Part shown: piece by piece, positions 24,668 through 35,836 of the stretch | Layout of the letters: every line of letters begins with the position of its first letter | How positions within the stretch are numbered: the stretch's first letter is position 1 | The notes under the pieces: model-generated | Told to the model about the DNA's origin: nothing | Database searches by the model: none | What the model saw: only the letters and a program-made list of their open reading frames with translations | Program-made: the position numbers and the translations under genes | Assembly: GCF_030733205.1 (NCBI RefSeq) | Contig: NZ_JASHJL010000042.1 | Coordinates: 1 to 47,114 of the forward strand | Reading direction: 5' to 3' | DNA from: Mameliella sp. MMSF_3455 | Lineage (GTDB): Bacteria; Pseudomonadota; Alphaproteobacteria; Rhodobacterales; Rhodobacteraceae | Length of the DNA: 47,114 nucleotides

Positions 24668-24985
24668 CAGAGCCTCCTCGTGAAATAATGTTGCGCGGTA
24701 ATGCGCATTTTTGGAGGGATAATTCAAGGCCGAATTCGCCGCATTGCAGCAATTCGGCATATTTTGGTGCACAATGGTGCCGAAAGCGGGGCGGACTCGA
24801 CGCAACGCACGGTGCGTTAACCTGATTGTAGCGCGACCGGGTGGACGATGATCCCATGCCGTCAAAGCGGCAAGGCGGGTCGGGCCACAGGGGCGGCACG
24901 CCGAAACCGAGGGGACCTACCCTGTGCCGGGCGCGCGGCAAAGCCGCGTCATCATCCGCCCGGCGCGCAGCCGAAAGGTGACATT
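24668..24985. promoter_or_regulatory. Divergent control region between mcl2 and the 106-aa gene
   Basis: A 318-base gap without a gene. It holds three inverted repeats: TGCGC-GGTAAT-GCGCA just before mcl2 (from 24692), GCCGAATT/AATTCGGC (24729-24736 and 24751-24758) enclosing an ATTGCAGCAAT core, and a perfect AACGCAC-G-GTGCGTT (24804-24818). The half nearest mcl2 is AT-rich, the other half GC-rich. These are candidate operators for mcl2; no promoter can be fixed. Confidence 0.4.
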
Positions 24986-25306
24986 ATGACTGAGAAATAC
25001 ATCAAGCTCGCGATGCTCTCGGCAGGTCTTGTGCTGGGCGCGGCCACTTATGTCGAGGCACAGAACCCGCGCCATTGCGCCCCGCGCGACCAGGTGATCG
25101 ATCGCCTGTCCACGAAATACGGTGAAACCCGACAGAGCATGGGGTTGGGCGCCAACAACGCGGTGATGGAGGTCTTTGCCTCTCTCGAATCCGGCTCGTG
25201 GACGATCACGGTGACGATGGCCAACGGAATAACCTGCCTTGTCGCCAGCGGGCAATCCTTCGAGGAACTGGCCGAGGCCCTGCCGCCCAAGGGGGACGAT
25301 GCGTGA
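24986..25306 (+). CDS. Secreted hypothetical protein (106 aa)
   Basis: A 106-residue protein with a signal peptide (hydrophobic core LAMLSAGLVLGAATYVEA, likely cleavage after VEA, residue 25). The mature part has two Cys (RHCAPRD and GITCLVAS) likely to form a disulfide in the periplasm. AAAGGTG precedes the ATG. I recognise no domain, although similar short periplasmic proteins occur in roseobacters. It is convergent with the TauE-type permease gene and divergent from mcl2. Confidence 0.72.
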   Translation: MTEKYIKLAMLSAGLVLGAATYVEAQNPRHCAPRDQVIDRLSTKYGETRQSMGLGANNAVMEVFASLESGSWTITVTMANGITCLVASGQSFEELAEALPPKGDDA

Positions 25307-25313
25307 AGCCAAG

Positions 25314-25345
25314 GGAACCGGGGGCCCGCGGGGCGTTCCGGTTCC
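25314..25345. terminator. Hairpin between convergent genes
   Basis: GGAACCG (25314-25320) pairs with CGGTTCC (25339-25345) around a GC-rich loop. No T-run is seen, so termination is only suggested by position. Confidence 0.35.
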
Positions 25346-25353
25346 ATGACCGT

Positions 25354-26109
25354 TCAGGTCAGCGCATCGAAGACCAGTTTTGCGCCCGTCAGGGTCAATG
25401 CGACGTAGGCAATGCCGAAAAACAGCCGTTCGGGCAGCATGTGATGCGCCTTGACCCCCAACCATGTGCCAAGCAGCGCAAAGGGGATCAGGAACAGGTC
25501 CAGCTTCAGCATGTCCCAGGTGAAGATCCCCATGCCGGCATAGATGCCGGATTTCGACAGGTTCACCGCCCAGAAGATCAGCACGGTCGTTGACTGGAAG
25601 GTCGTCTTGCCCAGTTTCCGACCCAGCAGATAGACCGAGGCCGCCGGCCCGCCCGCGTGACTGACGAAACTGGTGAAGCCCAGCAAGCCCCCCAACGCCA
25701 GCCCCACCCCGGGAGAGAATTCGGTCTCGCCCAACCGGATCAGTCGCGTGGCCTGCGCCATCCGCCAGGCCACGAAAAGCAGCGCGATCGATCCGATCAG
25801 CAACCGGATCGCATCTGGGTCGGTCCATGCATAGAAGAGCGCGCCGAGAATCGTGCCCGGGAGCGAACCGATCAGCAGCACCCGCACCGACTCCCAGTCC
25901 CACTTGCGCCAGTAGGCCGGCAGGCTGGCCACGTCGATCAGCATCAAGAGCGGCAACATCAGCCCCAGCGCAACGCCCGGATCCAGCACGATCGCCAGAA
26001 TCGAGGCGCTGGCAAAGGCCACGCCAGAGCCGAAACCACCCTTGGAAATGCCTGCGAAGATCACTGCCGGGATCGCCACCGCGAAAACGGAAGGCGTGAA
26101 GAGTTCCAT
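25354..26109 (-). CDS. Sulfite exporter TauE/SafE family permease
   Basis: A 251-residue membrane protein with about eight hydrophobic helices arranged in two similar halves. FAGISKGGFGSGVAFASASILA in the first half and GFTSFVSHAGGPAASVYLLGRKL in the second are the TauE repeats. Members export or import sulfonates, sulfite or other small anions; the substrate here is unknown. GAGG stands five bases before the ATG. It stands alone, divergent from mdh. Confidence 0.88.
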   Translation of the reverse strand: MELFTPSVFAVAIPAVIFAGISKGGFGSGVAFASASILAIVLDPGVALGLMLPLLMLIDVASLPAYWRKWDWESVRVLLIGSLPGTILGALFYAWTDPDAIRLLIGSIALLFVAWRMAQATRLIRLGETEFSPGVGLALGGLLGFTSFVSHAGGPAASVYLLGRKLGKTTFQSTTVLIFWAVNLSKSGIYAGMGIFTWDMLKLDLFLIPFALLGTWLGVKAHHMLPERLFFGIAYVALTLTGAKLVFDALT

Positions 26110-26160
26110 GCTTGCCTCGGCGAAATTTTCCCCGGTGACAGGTTCTTATCGTGCCTTTAG

Positions 26161-27231
<1,071 letters not shown>

Positions 27232-27254
27232 CCCGCACAGCAGATCGGACTTTC

Positions 27255-27285
27255 GGAACGCCCGGGCCCCGCGCCCGGGCGTTCC
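27255..27285 (+). terminator. Strong hairpin after mdh
   Basis: GGAACGCCCGGG (27255-27266) and CCCGGGCGTTCC (27274-27285) form a perfect twelve-pair stem with a seven-base loop. There is no T-run after it, so it may act as a 3' stabiliser or a partial terminator. Confidence 0.6.
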
Positions 27286-27410
27286 TGCGTTCAGGCCCCC
27301 GGATGACGCAAGGACAACAGGGGGCCAACTATCCGGATGGATTGTTTCCCGCATCACGCGACATGGTAGCGCTCGCTGCGAATCACCTGTCCGATAAGGG
27401 GTTGCGAATA

Positions 27411-27441
27411 TGTGATCACAGCTTTCGGGGCTGTGATCACA
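27411..27441 (+). promoter_or_regulatory. Double palindromic operator upstream of sucC
   Basis: Two perfect copies of TGTGATCACA lie at 27411-27420 and 27432-27441, centres 21 bp apart and 112-142 bases before the sucC start. The spacing and distance copy those at sdhC. The flanks AGC and GCT inside the pair extend the symmetry. The rest of the 321-base gap contains the mdh hairpin and, after the operator, an AT-richer stretch (27465-27495) where the promoter probably lies. Confidence 0.78.
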
Positions 27442-27552
27442 AATGCGGGAAAACCGGCCTTATCTCGCCGATGTGGGAAAATTTCGGTTCTAACCGCCCC
27501 CGTAGACTGCCTAGGTAGGGAAAATCCGCAGCAACACGGGGACAGACGACCC

Positions 27553-28746
27553 ATGAACATCCACGAATACCAGGCCAAGGCCCTCCTGCGCAGCTACGGG
27601 GCGCCTGTCTCGGACGGCCGCGTTGTTCTGAAAGCCGAAGAAGCCAAGACCGCCGCCGGCGCGCTGGACGGTCCGCTCTGGGTCGTCAAGGCACAGATCC
27701 ACGCGGGTGGCCGCGGCAAAGGCTCCTTCAAGGAGGCCGACGCCGGCGAGAAAGGCGGCGTGCGCCTGGCCAAATCCGTGGAAGAGGCCGAGATGGAGGC
27801 CAAGCGGATGCTGGGCCGTACCCTGGTGACCAAGCAGACCGGCGATGCCGGCAAGCAGGTCAACCGCATCTACATCGAGGACGGCTCGGGTATCGAGACC
27901 GAGATGTACCTGGCGCTGCTCGTCGATCGTCAGACCAGCCGCGTGTCCTTTGTCGCCTCGACCGAGGGCGGCATGGACATCGAGGAAGTGGCCGAAAGCA
28001 CCCCGGAAAAGATCCTGTCGTTCAGCGTCGACCCGGCCACCGGCTACCAGGCCTTCCACGGTCGCCGCATCGCCTTCAACCTTGGCCTGACCGGCAAGCA
28101 GGTGAAGCAGTGCGTCGCGCTCATGGGCACGCTCTACAAGCTCTTCCTCGAGAAGGACATGGAGATGCTGGAGATCAACCCGCTGATCGTGACCGACGCG
28201 GGCGATCTGAAATGCCTCGACGCCAAGATGGGCTTTGACGGCAACGCGGTCTACCGCCACGCCGACATCGCCGAGCTGCGCGACACCACCGAGGAGGACC
28301 CAAAGGAACTGGAGGCCTCCAAGTACGACCTGAACTACATCGCGCTGGACGGCGAGATCGGCTGCATGGTCAACGGTGCCGGCCTTGCGATGGCCACGAT
28401 GGACATCATCAAGCTCTACGGCGCGGAACCGGCCAACTTCCTCGACGTGGGTGGCGGCGCCACCAAGGAGAAAGTGACCGAGGCCTTCAAGATCATCACC
28501 AGCGACCCGAACGTGAAGGGCATCCTGGTCAACATCTTCGGCGGCATCATGCGCTGCGACGTCATCGCCGAGGGCGTGATCGCCGCGGTGAAAGAGGTGG
28601 GCCTGCAGGTTCCGCTGGTCGTGCGCCTTGAAGGCACCAACGTCGAGAAAGGCAAGGAGATCATCTCGAACTCCGGCCTCGACGTGATCGCCGCGGACGA
28701 CCTCAAGGACGGCGCCGAGAAGATCGTGAAAGCGGTCAAGGGCTGA
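27553..28746 (+). CDS. sucC: Succinyl-CoA synthetase beta subunit (ADP-forming)
   Basis: A 397-residue ATP-grasp subunit that with SucD makes succinate and ATP from succinyl-CoA. [19 protein letters not shown] at the N-terminus, the [13 protein letters not shown] nucleotide loop, LEINPL and the C-terminal GGGATKEKV and [10 protein letters not shown] stretches are typical. The Shine-Dalgarno is weak (GGGGA 12 bases upstream). The partner gene sucD is not adjacent: two sulfotransferase-like genes, about 2.3 kb, lie between them. A hairpin follows directly after the stop codon, which may reduce readthrough. Confidence 0.97.
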   Translation: MNIHEYQAKALLRSYGAPVSDGRVVLKAEEAKTAAGALDGPLWVVKAQIHAGGRGKGSFKEADAGEKGGVRLAKSVEEAEMEAKRMLGRTLVTKQTGDAGKQVNRIYIEDGSGIETEMYLALLVDRQTSRVSFVASTEGGMDIEEVAESTPEKILSFSVDPATGYQAFHGRRIAFNLGLTGKQVKQCVALMGTLYKLFLEKDMEMLEINPLIVTDAGDLKCLDAKMGFDGNAVYRHADIAELRDTTEEDPKELEASKYDLNYIALDGEIGCMVNGAGLAMATMDIIKLYGAEPANFLDVGGGATKEKVTEAFKIITSDPNVKGILVNIFGGIMRCDVIAEGVIAAVKEVGLQVPLVVRLEGTNVEKGKEIISNSGLDVIAADDLKDGAEKIVKAVKG

Positions 28747-28757
28747 TCAACGGATCC

Positions 28758-28785
28758 CCCCCGGTGCCTTTCGGGGCACCGGGGG
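28758..28785 (+). terminator. Hairpin between sucC and the inserted sulfotransferase genes
   Basis: CCCCCGGTGCC (28758-28768) and GGCACCGGGGG (28775-28785) make an eleven-pair stem with a six-base loop, followed by TCCTT rather than a T-run. It could attenuate transcription from sucC into the following genes. Confidence 0.6.
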
Positions 28786-28870
28786 TCCTTGCGCGAGAGT
28801 GGCGGGACGCCCGCCGCGATCCGCACTGTCCCGGCCCGATCCAGAACTGAGAGCCTATCCAGACATCGTC

Positions 28871-29743
28871 ATGCCCGACGCCATCCTTCATATCGGCTTC
28901 AACAAATGCGGCTCGACCGCCCTGCAGCAATGGCTGGGCGATCAGGCCTCGGCATTGGCCGACCAGGGCATCTGGTATCGCCGGATGGACCCGCGCACAG
29001 ACGTTGTCTGCACCAATCCGCAGTTGCAGGTCCTGGCCTGTACGCTGGCCGGCGAAGACGTGCCCGCGCGCCCGATGAACGACGTTCTGGGCATCACCGA
29101 TCGTGCCAGCCAGGATCGCGTGGCAGAGGACTTCCGCCGCGACTTCGAGGCACGGGTGGCCAGCGGCGGTTTCGACACCTGGGTCGGATCGAGCGAGGCG
29201 CTGGTGGGTCGGAACATGACGCCCGCCGCGATGCAGGCCCTGGCCGGCTGGCTGTCCTCGCTGTTCGGCCGTGTCCGCTACGTGGCCTATATCCGCCATC
29301 CCGAACCCTGGCTTGTGAGCCTGTACGGCCACCACAAGCGCAGAAGCGGTCAGGGCGAATCCCTCGCGGACTTCGCGCAACGCATCGGCCAGGCGCCCTT
29401 TGCCCGGCTTCTGGGCATGTGGCAGCAGGCCGTGGGCCCCGAGGCGCTGGACGTGCGGCTATTCCGCGAAGACTGGCTGCGCGGAAACGGCCTGATCGAG
29501 GATTTCGCGCGTGTTCTGGGCCTCCCGGCAGGCGCGGTCGAGACGCGCGCAAAGCGGCTCAACACCTCTTTCCGGGACGGGCTGCGCGGGCTGATGCCAC
29601 TGGCGCGTGCTCCCAAACGGCCCAGCCTTTCCGCGGAGACCCGCAGCGCCATTGCCGCCCGCAACGCCGAGACGATGGCCTGGATCGAAGGTCACTGCTT
29701 TGCAGACCGACGCGCCGAGTTCCGGACCTGGGCCGCACAGTAG
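28871..29743 (+). CDS. Sulfotransferase-family protein 1 (inserted between sucC and sucD)
   Basis: A 290-residue protein with the 5'-phosphosulfate-binding loop HIGFNKCGSTALQQWL (residues 7-22) and the strand YVAYIRHPEPWLVSLYGHH that carries the PAPS 3'-phosphate-binding Arg. It should transfer sulfate from PAPS, most plausibly to a cell-surface glycan. The ATG at 28871 places the loop at the N-terminus as usual; no good Shine-Dalgarno is visible. GC content matches its neighbours. It is about 40 residues shorter at the C-terminus than typical glycan sulfotransferases, so its activity is unproven. Confidence 0.78.
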   Translation: MPDAILHIGFNKCGSTALQQWLGDQASALADQGIWYRRMDPRTDVVCTNPQLQVLACTLAGEDVPARPMNDVLGITDRASQDRVAEDFRRDFEARVASGGFDTWVGSSEALVGRNMTPAAMQALAGWLSSLFGRVRYVAYIRHPEPWLVSLYGHHKRRSGQGESLADFAQRIGQAPFARLLGMWQQAVGPEALDVRLFREDWLRGNGLIEDFARVLGLPAGAVETRAKRLNTSFRDGLRGLMPLARAPKRPSLSAETRSAIAARNAETMAWIEGHCFADRRAEFRTWAAQ

Positions 29744-29787
29744 ACACGCAACACAGACACGACACAGAACGAGAGCCCGCCAGCAAG

Positions 29788-30930
29788 ATGACCGAAACCG
29801 CCGCACAGAGCCCCTTCGCCCCCCGTTCCGACGGGACACGGCGCTGTGTCGTGCATATCGGCCTGTCCAAGACGGGCACGACCGCGATCCAGTCGGTGCT
29901 GCATGCCAACTGGGGTCTGCTCAAGTCGCGCGGGCTGTTCTTTCCCAATCTCTACGGCGAGCGTTACGCGCAGATTTCTTTGTCGGCCTACGTCCAGCTC
30001 GACTCTGGGGAGACGCTGCCACAGTATATCGCCCGCCGCCTGCCGCTGGACACGCCAGAGAAACGCGCGGCCTTCGTGCAGGGTTTCCCGGCCCGGCTGC
30101 ACAACGCGATCAACGAGGTCGCCAACCTGCAAGGCCCCGGCACGGTGTTGTTGTCCTGCGAGGACCTGTCGCTGAGCGTGCGCACGGATGAACAATTCCG
30201 CATCCTGCGCGAACTGATCGAACCGCGGTTCGACGAGGTAACCTATCTCGTCTACATCCGCCGCCAGGAAGACCGCATCCTCAGCCGCTATTCCCAGACC
30301 CTGCGCGGGGGCGTGTCGCACACGCTGGACGAGTTCATGCAAAGCCCGGCCCTCTATGACACACGCGCGGTGCTGGACCGCTGGGCGGCCCATGTGGGGC
30401 GCGACCGCCTGCATGTGCGCCTGTTCGACCGCAGCACCCTGGTGGGCGGCGACCTGATGCAGGATTTCTTCGGCCTCTTCGGGGTGAACCCGGCCGAACT
30501 GTCGATCTCGGAACGCAGCAACGAGGCCTACTGGCCCGAGGCCGTGCCCTTTCTTGTCCGGATGAACAGACTGCTGCCGGAACTCGAGGAACGCCTGCCC
30601 GCCGGCTTTCGCGCGCGCCTGGTCCAGGCCCTGGACGGGGCCGCCGCCGGCCGCGAGAAACTGCGCCTGACGCCGGAACAGGCGCAGGAGATCCGCCGCC
30701 GCAACGCCCCGCACGAGAAGGCGATCCTGGAAACCTATTTCCCCGAGCGGGAGACGCTGTTCCCCGAGCGTCCATTGCCCGCGCCCCAAGCGCAGGACGC
30801 GGACGACGAGGCCGATGCCGTCGCCCGTGTCGCCATCGAGGTCCTGCTGGACTGGTGGGACGAGATGACGGTGGCGAAACGCACCGAAGACGCCGCAAGA
30901 CAGGAGGTCGATCACATTGAGACTTTCTGA
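29788..30930 (+). CDS. Sulfotransferase-family protein 2 (inserted between sucC and sucD)
   Basis: A 380-residue protein with the PAPS loop [13 protein letters not shown] (from residue 23), here with the canonical SKTGTT, and the downstream strand [19 protein letters not shown]. The C-terminal 110 residues are helical and acidic. It is related to the preceding gene in layout, and the pair may be an old duplication. The gap is 44 bases, so they are probably co-transcribed. The ATG at 29788 has only a weak GAGA upstream. sucD starts 89 bases after it. The role is inferred to be sulfation of an exported polymer. Confidence 0.78.
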   Translation: MTETAAQSPFAPRSDGTRRCVVHIGLSKTGTTAIQSVLHANWGLLKSRGLFFPNLYGERYAQISLSAYVQLDSGETLPQYIARRLPLDTPEKRAAFVQGFPARLHNAINEVANLQGPGTVLLSCEDLSLSVRTDEQFRILRELIEPRFDEVTYLVYIRRQEDRILSRYSQTLRGGVSHTLDEFMQSPALYDTRAVLDRWAAHVGRDRLHVRLFDRSTLVGGDLMQDFFGLFGVNPAELSISERSNEAYWPEAVPFLVRMNRLLPELEERLPAGFRARLVQALDGAAAGREKLRLTPEQAQEIRRRNAPHEKAILETYFPERETLFPERPLPAPQAQDADDEADAVARVAIEVLLDWWDEMTVAKRTEDAARQEVDHIETF

Positions 30931-31019
30931 CCAGTGGCCCCTTTCATCGCCTGCTTGCAGGCCCAACCCGACGCCGCGCAGCCGCGCTGCTTGATCATCA
31001 CCCAAAGACAGGAAAGCAC

Positions 31020-31901
31020 ATGGCCGTCCTCATCGATGAAAACACCAAAGTGATCTGCCAGGGCCTCACCGGCTCGCAAGGCACCTTCCACACCGAGCAG
31101 GCGATTGCCTACGGCACCAAGATGGTCGGCGGCGTGACCCCGGGCAAAGGCGGCCAGACCCACCTGGACCTGCCGGTCTTCAACTCGGTCCACGAGGCCA
31201 AGCATGTGACCGAGGCCAATGCCTCGGTGATCTATGTCCCGCCGCCCTTCGCCGCGGATTCGATCCTAGAGGCGATCGACGCCGAGATGGAGTTGATCGT
31301 CTGCATCACCGAAGGCATCCCGGTGCTGGACATGATGCGGGTCAAGCGTGCGCTGGAAACCTCGAACTCGGTGCTGATCGGCCCGAACTGCCCCGGTGTC
31401 ATCACGCCCGACGCCTGCAAGATCGGCATCATGCCCGGCCACATCCACAAGCGCGGCAAGGTGGGCGTGGTCTCACGCTCGGGCACGCTGACCTACGAGG
31501 CGGTCAAGCAGACCACCGACGTGGGCCTGGGCCAGTCGACCTGCGTCGGCATCGGCGGCGACCCGATCAAGGGCACCGAGCATATCGACGTGCTGGAGTG
31601 GTTCCTGGCCGATGACGAGACCGAGGCTATCATCATGATCGGCGAGATCGGCGGCTCCGCCGAGGAAGAAGCGGCGCAGTTCCTCAAGGACGAGGCCAAG
31701 AAGGGCCGTTCCAAGCCGACCGCCGGTTTCATCGCCGGCCGCACGGCGCCTCCGGGACGCCGCATGGGCCACGCGGGCGCGATCGTCGCCGGCGGCAAGG
31801 GCGGCGCCGACGACAAGATCGAGGCGATGAATTCCGCGGGCATCGTGGTGGCCGACAGCCCCGCGACCCTCGGCGAGGCCGTGCTGAAAGCCATCGGCTG
31901 A
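31020..31901 (+). CDS. sucD: Succinyl-CoA synthetase alpha subunit
   Basis: A 293-residue CoA-binding subunit carrying the phosphorylated His in [11 protein letters not shown] near residue 247. The N-terminal [29 protein letters not shown] and the CoA site TPGKGG are intact. AGGAAAG precedes the ATG. Although displaced from sucC by two foreign-looking genes it stays on the same strand upstream of sucAB. A GC-rich hairpin follows. Confidence 0.97.
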   Translation: MAVLIDENTKVICQGLTGSQGTFHTEQAIAYGTKMVGGVTPGKGGQTHLDLPVFNSVHEAKHVTEANASVIYVPPPFAADSILEAIDAEMELIVCITEGIPVLDMMRVKRALETSNSVLIGPNCPGVITPDACKIGIMPGHIHKRGKVGVVSRSGTLTYEAVKQTTDVGLGQSTCVGIGGDPIKGTEHIDVLEWFLADDETEAIIMIGEIGGSAEEEAAQFLKDEAKKGRSKPTAGFIAGRTAPPGRRMGHAGAIVAGGKGGADDKIEAMNSAGIVVADSPATLGEAVLKAIG

Positions 31902-31944
31902 TCGCGGCGCCGGGCGCCCTGCCCGGCATGACCTGAACAAACGC

Positions 31945-31970
31945 CCCGGCCCGGAGAACTCCGGACCGGG
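31945..31970 (+). terminator. GC-rich hairpin after sucD
   Basis: CCCGG-C-CCGGAG (31945-31956) pairs with CTCCGG-A-CCGGG (31959-31970) with a single mismatch and a two-base loop. There is no T-run. It could be a processing or pausing element between sucD and the sucA block. Confidence 0.4.
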
Positions 31971-32018
31971 CACCACAGCAGAAGGCCCCGGATCAGCCCA
32001 GGGGCGGTGGAGAGCGAG

Positions 32019-32663
32019 ATGGCACGCAGTGTCACAACAAGGCCGGCAATGGCAGGTTGCCAGGGCGCGCTGGTGGCTTTTGCCCTGATCGCGTTGGCAG
32101 AGCCGGTCTCGGCCATGACGCCCGCCGAGGCGCTGGCGTTTTTCGATCGCTACTGCGGTGCCCCCAGTGCAGAAAATGCCAACCCCTTCACGGGCCTGCC
32201 CGACGGCTGGACCGAAACCACCGACGCCGAAGGCCTGCGCATTCTGGCGGAATGGCATGTGGCCCGTCGCCTGGCCGATGGCCAGTTGCCGCCCGAGGAA
32301 ACGCAGGAGGAACTTGCGTTCCAGCGCGACATCATGGCCGGCAGGATCGCCCGCGACGGCATTTTCACGATGACCGATGGCGCGGGCGGTTGGATGTTCA
32401 TCGCTGACGGGCTGCACCCCGAGTTCAAGGACCGGACTTGCCTTGCCGTCCTGCCCGATGACAACAGCGCCGCCGAAGGGATCGCGGCCGCGCTGCCATT
32501 CGTTGCGAAAGGGCAGATGGACGACACAACCGTGTGGCGGTTCGATGCGGGGTACGGCTCTGGCGAAAGCCGCGAGAGTTACCACCGCGCCGCATTTGTC
32601 TTCACGGCGACCGATGGCGTGGCATACTGGGGTCTGGACTGGCGCGCGGAGACGTTGCGATGA
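32019..32663 (+). CDS. Exported hypothetical protein upstream of sucA (214 aa)
   Basis: A 214-residue protein with a signal peptide (hydrophobic core ALVAFALIALAEPVSA, cleavage near residue 32). The mature region has two Cys (RYCGAP and RTCLAV) and is otherwise without a domain I recognise. GGAG lies six bases before the ATG. Its stop overlaps the start of the next small gene (ATGA), which in turn overlaps sucA, so the three are translated as a coupled set. The periplasmic location contrasts with the cytoplasmic enzymes around it. Confidence 0.68.
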   Translation: MARSVTTRPAMAGCQGALVAFALIALAEPVSAMTPAEALAFFDRYCGAPSAENANPFTGLPDGWTETTDAEGLRILAEWHVARRLADGQLPPEETQEELAFQRDIMAGRIARDGIFTMTDGAGGWMFIADGLHPEFKDRTCLAVLPDDNSAAEGIAAALPFVAKGQMDDTTVWRFDAGYGSGESRESYHRAAFVFTATDGVAYWGLDWRAETLR

Positions 32664-32863
32664 CAGGAACACCCCCGCAAGACGGACAGGGCCGCATGTG
32701 GCGTCTGGTGAACCTGCTGACCGGCGCCGCCCTTCTGACGCTCTGCCTTGCCGGTTGGGCCTCCGCCGCCCTGACCCCGGATGATCCCGCCAGATTTACA
32801 GACTTGTCCATTCACCCCGGTCCCAACGAATACGGTCCCAACCCCAACGAGGTGCCTCAATGA
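32660..32863 (+). CDS. Small exported or membrane protein coupled to sucA (67 aa)
   Basis: A 67-residue protein: a short charged N-terminus, one hydrophobic helix (about residues 16-36, ending AGWASA) that may be a signal or anchor, and a proline/asparagine-rich tail ending near PNPNEVPQ. It begins with an ATGA overlap with the preceding gene and ends with an ATGA overlap with sucA. This double coupling is the main evidence for translation. Function unknown. Confidence 0.6.
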   Translation: MTGTPPQDGQGRMWRLVNLLTGAALLTLCLAGWASAALTPDDPARFTDLSIHPGPNEYGPNPNEVPQ

Positions 32864-35832
32864 CCGACCAAAGCCCCAATGACCTCTTCCATGCCTCCAG
32901 CTTCATGCAGGGGCACAACGCGGAGTACCTCGAACAGATGTACGCCCGCTATGCCGCCGATCCGAACGCGGTCGACGACGCCTGGGCCGAGTTCTTTCGC
33001 CAGTTGGGCGATGCAGAGGTGGACGTGCGCAAGGAGGCCAGCGGTCCCAGCTGGGCCCGCACGGACTGGCCGCCCGCGCCCGAGGACGACCTGACCGGGG
33101 CACTGACCGGCGAATGGCCCATGCCCGCCGTTCCCGCCGAGGCCAAGAGCGCCGGCAAGAAGATCAAGGACAAGGCCGAGGAACAGGGCGTCAAGGTCAC
33201 TGACGATCAGGTCCAGCGCGCCGTGCTGGACAGCATTCGCGCCCTGATGATCATCCGCGCCTACCGGATCCGGGGCCACCTGGCCGCCGACCTTGACCCG
33301 CTGGGCCTGCGCGACACCTCGAACCACCCCGAGCTGGACCCGAAGTCCTATGGCTTCACCGAGGGCGACATGGATCGCCCGATCTTCATCGACAATGTTC
33401 TGGGCCTGCAGATCGCATCGCTGCGCGAGATCCTGTCGATCATCAAGCGCACCTATTGCGGCACCTTCGCCCTGCAGTACATGCACATCTCGGACCCCGA
33501 GCAGGCCAGCTGGCTCAAGGAGCGGATCGAGGGCTTTGGCAAGGAGGTCAAGTTCACCCGCGAGGGGCGCAAGGCGATCCTGAACAAGATGGTCGAGGCC
33601 GAGGGTTTCGAGAAGTTCCTGCACGTCAAGTACATGGGCACCAAGCGGTTCGGCCTCGATGGTGGCGAAAGCCTGATCCCCGCGATGGAGCAGATCATCA
33701 AGCGCGGCGGCAACCTGGGCGTCAAGGAAATCGTCATCGGGATGCCGCACCGTGGCCGTCTGTCGGTGCTCGCCAACGTGATGAACAAGCCCTACAAGGC
33801 GATCTTCAACGAATTCCAGGGCGGCAGCTTCAAGCCCGAGGACGTGGATGGATCGGGCGACGTGAAATACCACCTCGGTGCCTCCTCTGACCGCACCTTT
33901 GACGGCCACCCCGTCCACCTGTCTCTGACCGCCAACCCCTCGCACCTCGAGGCGGTGAACCCGGTTGTCCTGGGCAAGGTCCGCGCCAAGCAGGACCAGT
34001 ACCACGACCATGACCGTATCCAGGTCATGCCGATCCTGCTGCACGGCGACGCGGCCTTTGCCGGCCAGGGCGTCGTCGCGGAATGTTTCGCGCTTTCCGG
34101 TCTGCGCGGGCACCGCACCGGCGGCACGATCCATATCGTCGTGAACAACCAGATCGGCTTTACCACGGCGCCGCACTTCTCGCGCTCGTCGCCCTATCCC
34201 ACCGACAACGCGCTGGTGGTCGAGGCGCCGATCTTCCACGTCAACGGCGACGACCCCGAGGCCGTGGTGCATGCCGCCAAGGTCGCGACCGAGTTCCGCC
34301 AGAAGTTCGGCAAGGACGTGGTCATCGACATCTTCTGCTATCGCCGGTTCGGTCACAACGAGGGCGACGAGCCCATGTTCACCAACCCGATCATGTACAA
34401 CAAGATCAAGAAGCAGAAGACCACGCTGACGCTGTATACCGAACGGCTGGTCAAGGACGGGCTGATCCCCGAGGGCGAGATCGAGGACATGAAGGCCGCC
34501 TTCCAGGCGCTGCTGAACGAGGAATTCGAGGCCGGCAAGGTCTATCGCCCGAACAAGGCGGACTGGCTGGATGGCCGGTGGAGCCACCTCGACAAGCAGA
34601 AAGAGGGCAAGTACCAGCGCGGCCAGACCTCGATCTCCGAGAAGGATCTGGCCGACGTCGGCAAGGCCCTGACCCATCTGCCCGACGGTTTCCCGGTGCA
34701 CCGCACGGTGGGCCGCCTGCTGGAAAGCCGCGCCAAGATGTTCGAGACCGGCAAAGGGTTCGACTGGGCCACCGCAGAGGCGCTGGCCTTCGGCTCGCTG
34801 CAGCTCGAGGGCTACCCGGTGCGCCTGGCGGGCCAGGACTCGACCCGCGGTACCTTCTCGCAGCGCCATTCGGGCATCGTGAACCAGGAAACGGAAGAGC
34901 GCTACTACCCGCTGAACAACATCCGCGAAGGGCAGGCCCGGTTCGAAGTGATCGACAGCGCCCTGTCGGAATACGCGGTGCTTGGGTTCGAATACGGCTA
35001 TTCGCTGGCCGAACCCAATGCGCTGACCCTCTGGGAGGCGCAGTTCGGCGACTTTGCCAATGGCGCGCAGATCATGTTCGACCAGTTCATCAGCTCGGGT
35101 GAATCGAAATGGCTGCGGATGTCGGGCCTTGTCTGCCTGCTGCCGCACGGCTTCGAAGGCCAGGGCCCGGAACACTCCTCGGCGCGCCTGGAACGTTTCC
35201 TGCAGATGTGCGGACAGGACAACTGGATCGTGGCGAACTGTTCGACACCCGCGAACTATTTCCACATCCTGCGCCGTCAGCTGCACCGGACATTCCGCAA
35301 GCCGCTGATCCTGATGACACCGAAATCGCTGCTGCGGCACAAGCTCTGCGTTTCGAACGCCGACATGTTCACCACCAATTCCTCGTTCCACCGGGTTCTC
35401 TGGGACAGCGCGGAATCCGGCGAGAGCGAAACCAAGCTGGTGGCGGACGACAAGATCAAGCGCGTGGTATTGTGTTCCGGCAAGGTCTACTACGACCTGC
35501 TCGAGGAACGCGACGCGCGCGGCATCGACGACATCTACCTGCTCAGGATCGAACAGTTCTATCCCTTCCCGGCGATTTCGCTGGTCAAGGAACTGGAACG
35601 GTTCAAGGGGGCCGAGATACTCTGGTGCCAGGAAGAGCCCAAGAACCAGGGCGCCTGGAGTTTCATCGAACCCAATATCGAATGGGTGCTGGGCCGCATC
35701 GGCGCCACGCATCCGCGCCCGCGCTACGTGGGCCGCGCCACATCGGCCAGCCCCGCCACGGGCCTGGCCAGCCAGCACAAAGCACAGCAAGAGGCGCTTG
35801 TTGACGAAGCGCTGACAGTGGAAGGAAAGTAA
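32860..35832 (+). CDS. sucA: 2-oxoglutarate dehydrogenase E1 component
   Basis: A 990-residue thiamine-diphosphate enzyme that decarboxylates 2-oxoglutarate and passes the succinyl group to the lipoyl domain of SucB. The N-terminal [29 protein letters not shown] helix that docks on E2, the [14 protein letters not shown] stretch, the ThDP/Mg site [10 protein letters not shown] and NNQIGFTT, and the C-terminal [22 protein letters not shown] are all present. GAGG stands eight bases before the ATG, inside the previous small gene. sucB follows four bases after the stop. Confidence 0.98.
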   Translation: MTDQSPNDLFHASSFMQGHNAEYLEQMYARYAADPNAVDDAWAEFFRQLGDAEVDVRKEASGPSWARTDWPPAPEDDLTGALTGEWPMPAVPAEAKSAGKKIKDKAEEQGVKVTDDQVQRAVLDSIRALMIIRAYRIRGHLAADLDPLGLRDTSNHPELDPKSYGFTEGDMDRPIFIDNVLGLQIASLREILSIIKRTYCGTFALQYMHISDPEQASWLKERIEGFGKEVKFTREGRKAILNKMVEAEGFEKFLHVKYMGTKRFGLDGGESLIPAMEQIIKRGGNLGVKEIVIGMPHRGRLSVLANVMNKPYKAIFNEFQGGSFKPEDVDGSGDVKYHLGASSDRTFDGHPVHLSLTANPSHLEAVNPVVLGKVRAKQDQYHDHDRIQVMPILLHGDAAFAGQGVVAECFALSGLRGHRTGGTIHIVVNNQIGFTTAPHFSRSSPYPTDNALVVEAPIFHVNGDDPEAVVHAAKVATEFRQKFGKDVVIDIFCYRRFGHNEGDEPMFTNPIMYNKIKKQKTTLTLYTERLVKDGLIPEGEIEDMKAAFQALLNEEFEAGKVYRPNKADWLDGRWSHLDKQKEGKYQRGQTSISEKDLADVGKALTHLPDGFPVHRTVGRLLESRAKMFETGKGFDWATAEALAFGSLQLEGYPVRLAGQDSTRGTFSQRHSGIVNQETEERYYPLNNIREGQARFEVIDSALSEYAVLGFEYGYSLAEPNALTLWEAQFGDFANGAQIMFDQFISSGESKWLRMSGLVCLLPHGFEGQGPEHSSARLERFLQMCGQDNWIVANCSTPANYFHILRRQLHRTFRKPLILMTPKSLLRHKLCVSNADMFTTNSSFHRVLWDSAESGESETKLVADDKIKRVVLCSGKVYYDLLEERDARGIDDIYLLRIEQFYPFPAISLVKELERFKGAEILWCQEEPKNQGAWSFIEPNIEWVLGRIGATHPRPRYVGRATSASPATGLASQHKAQQEALVDEALTVEGK

Positions 35833-35836
35833 GACC

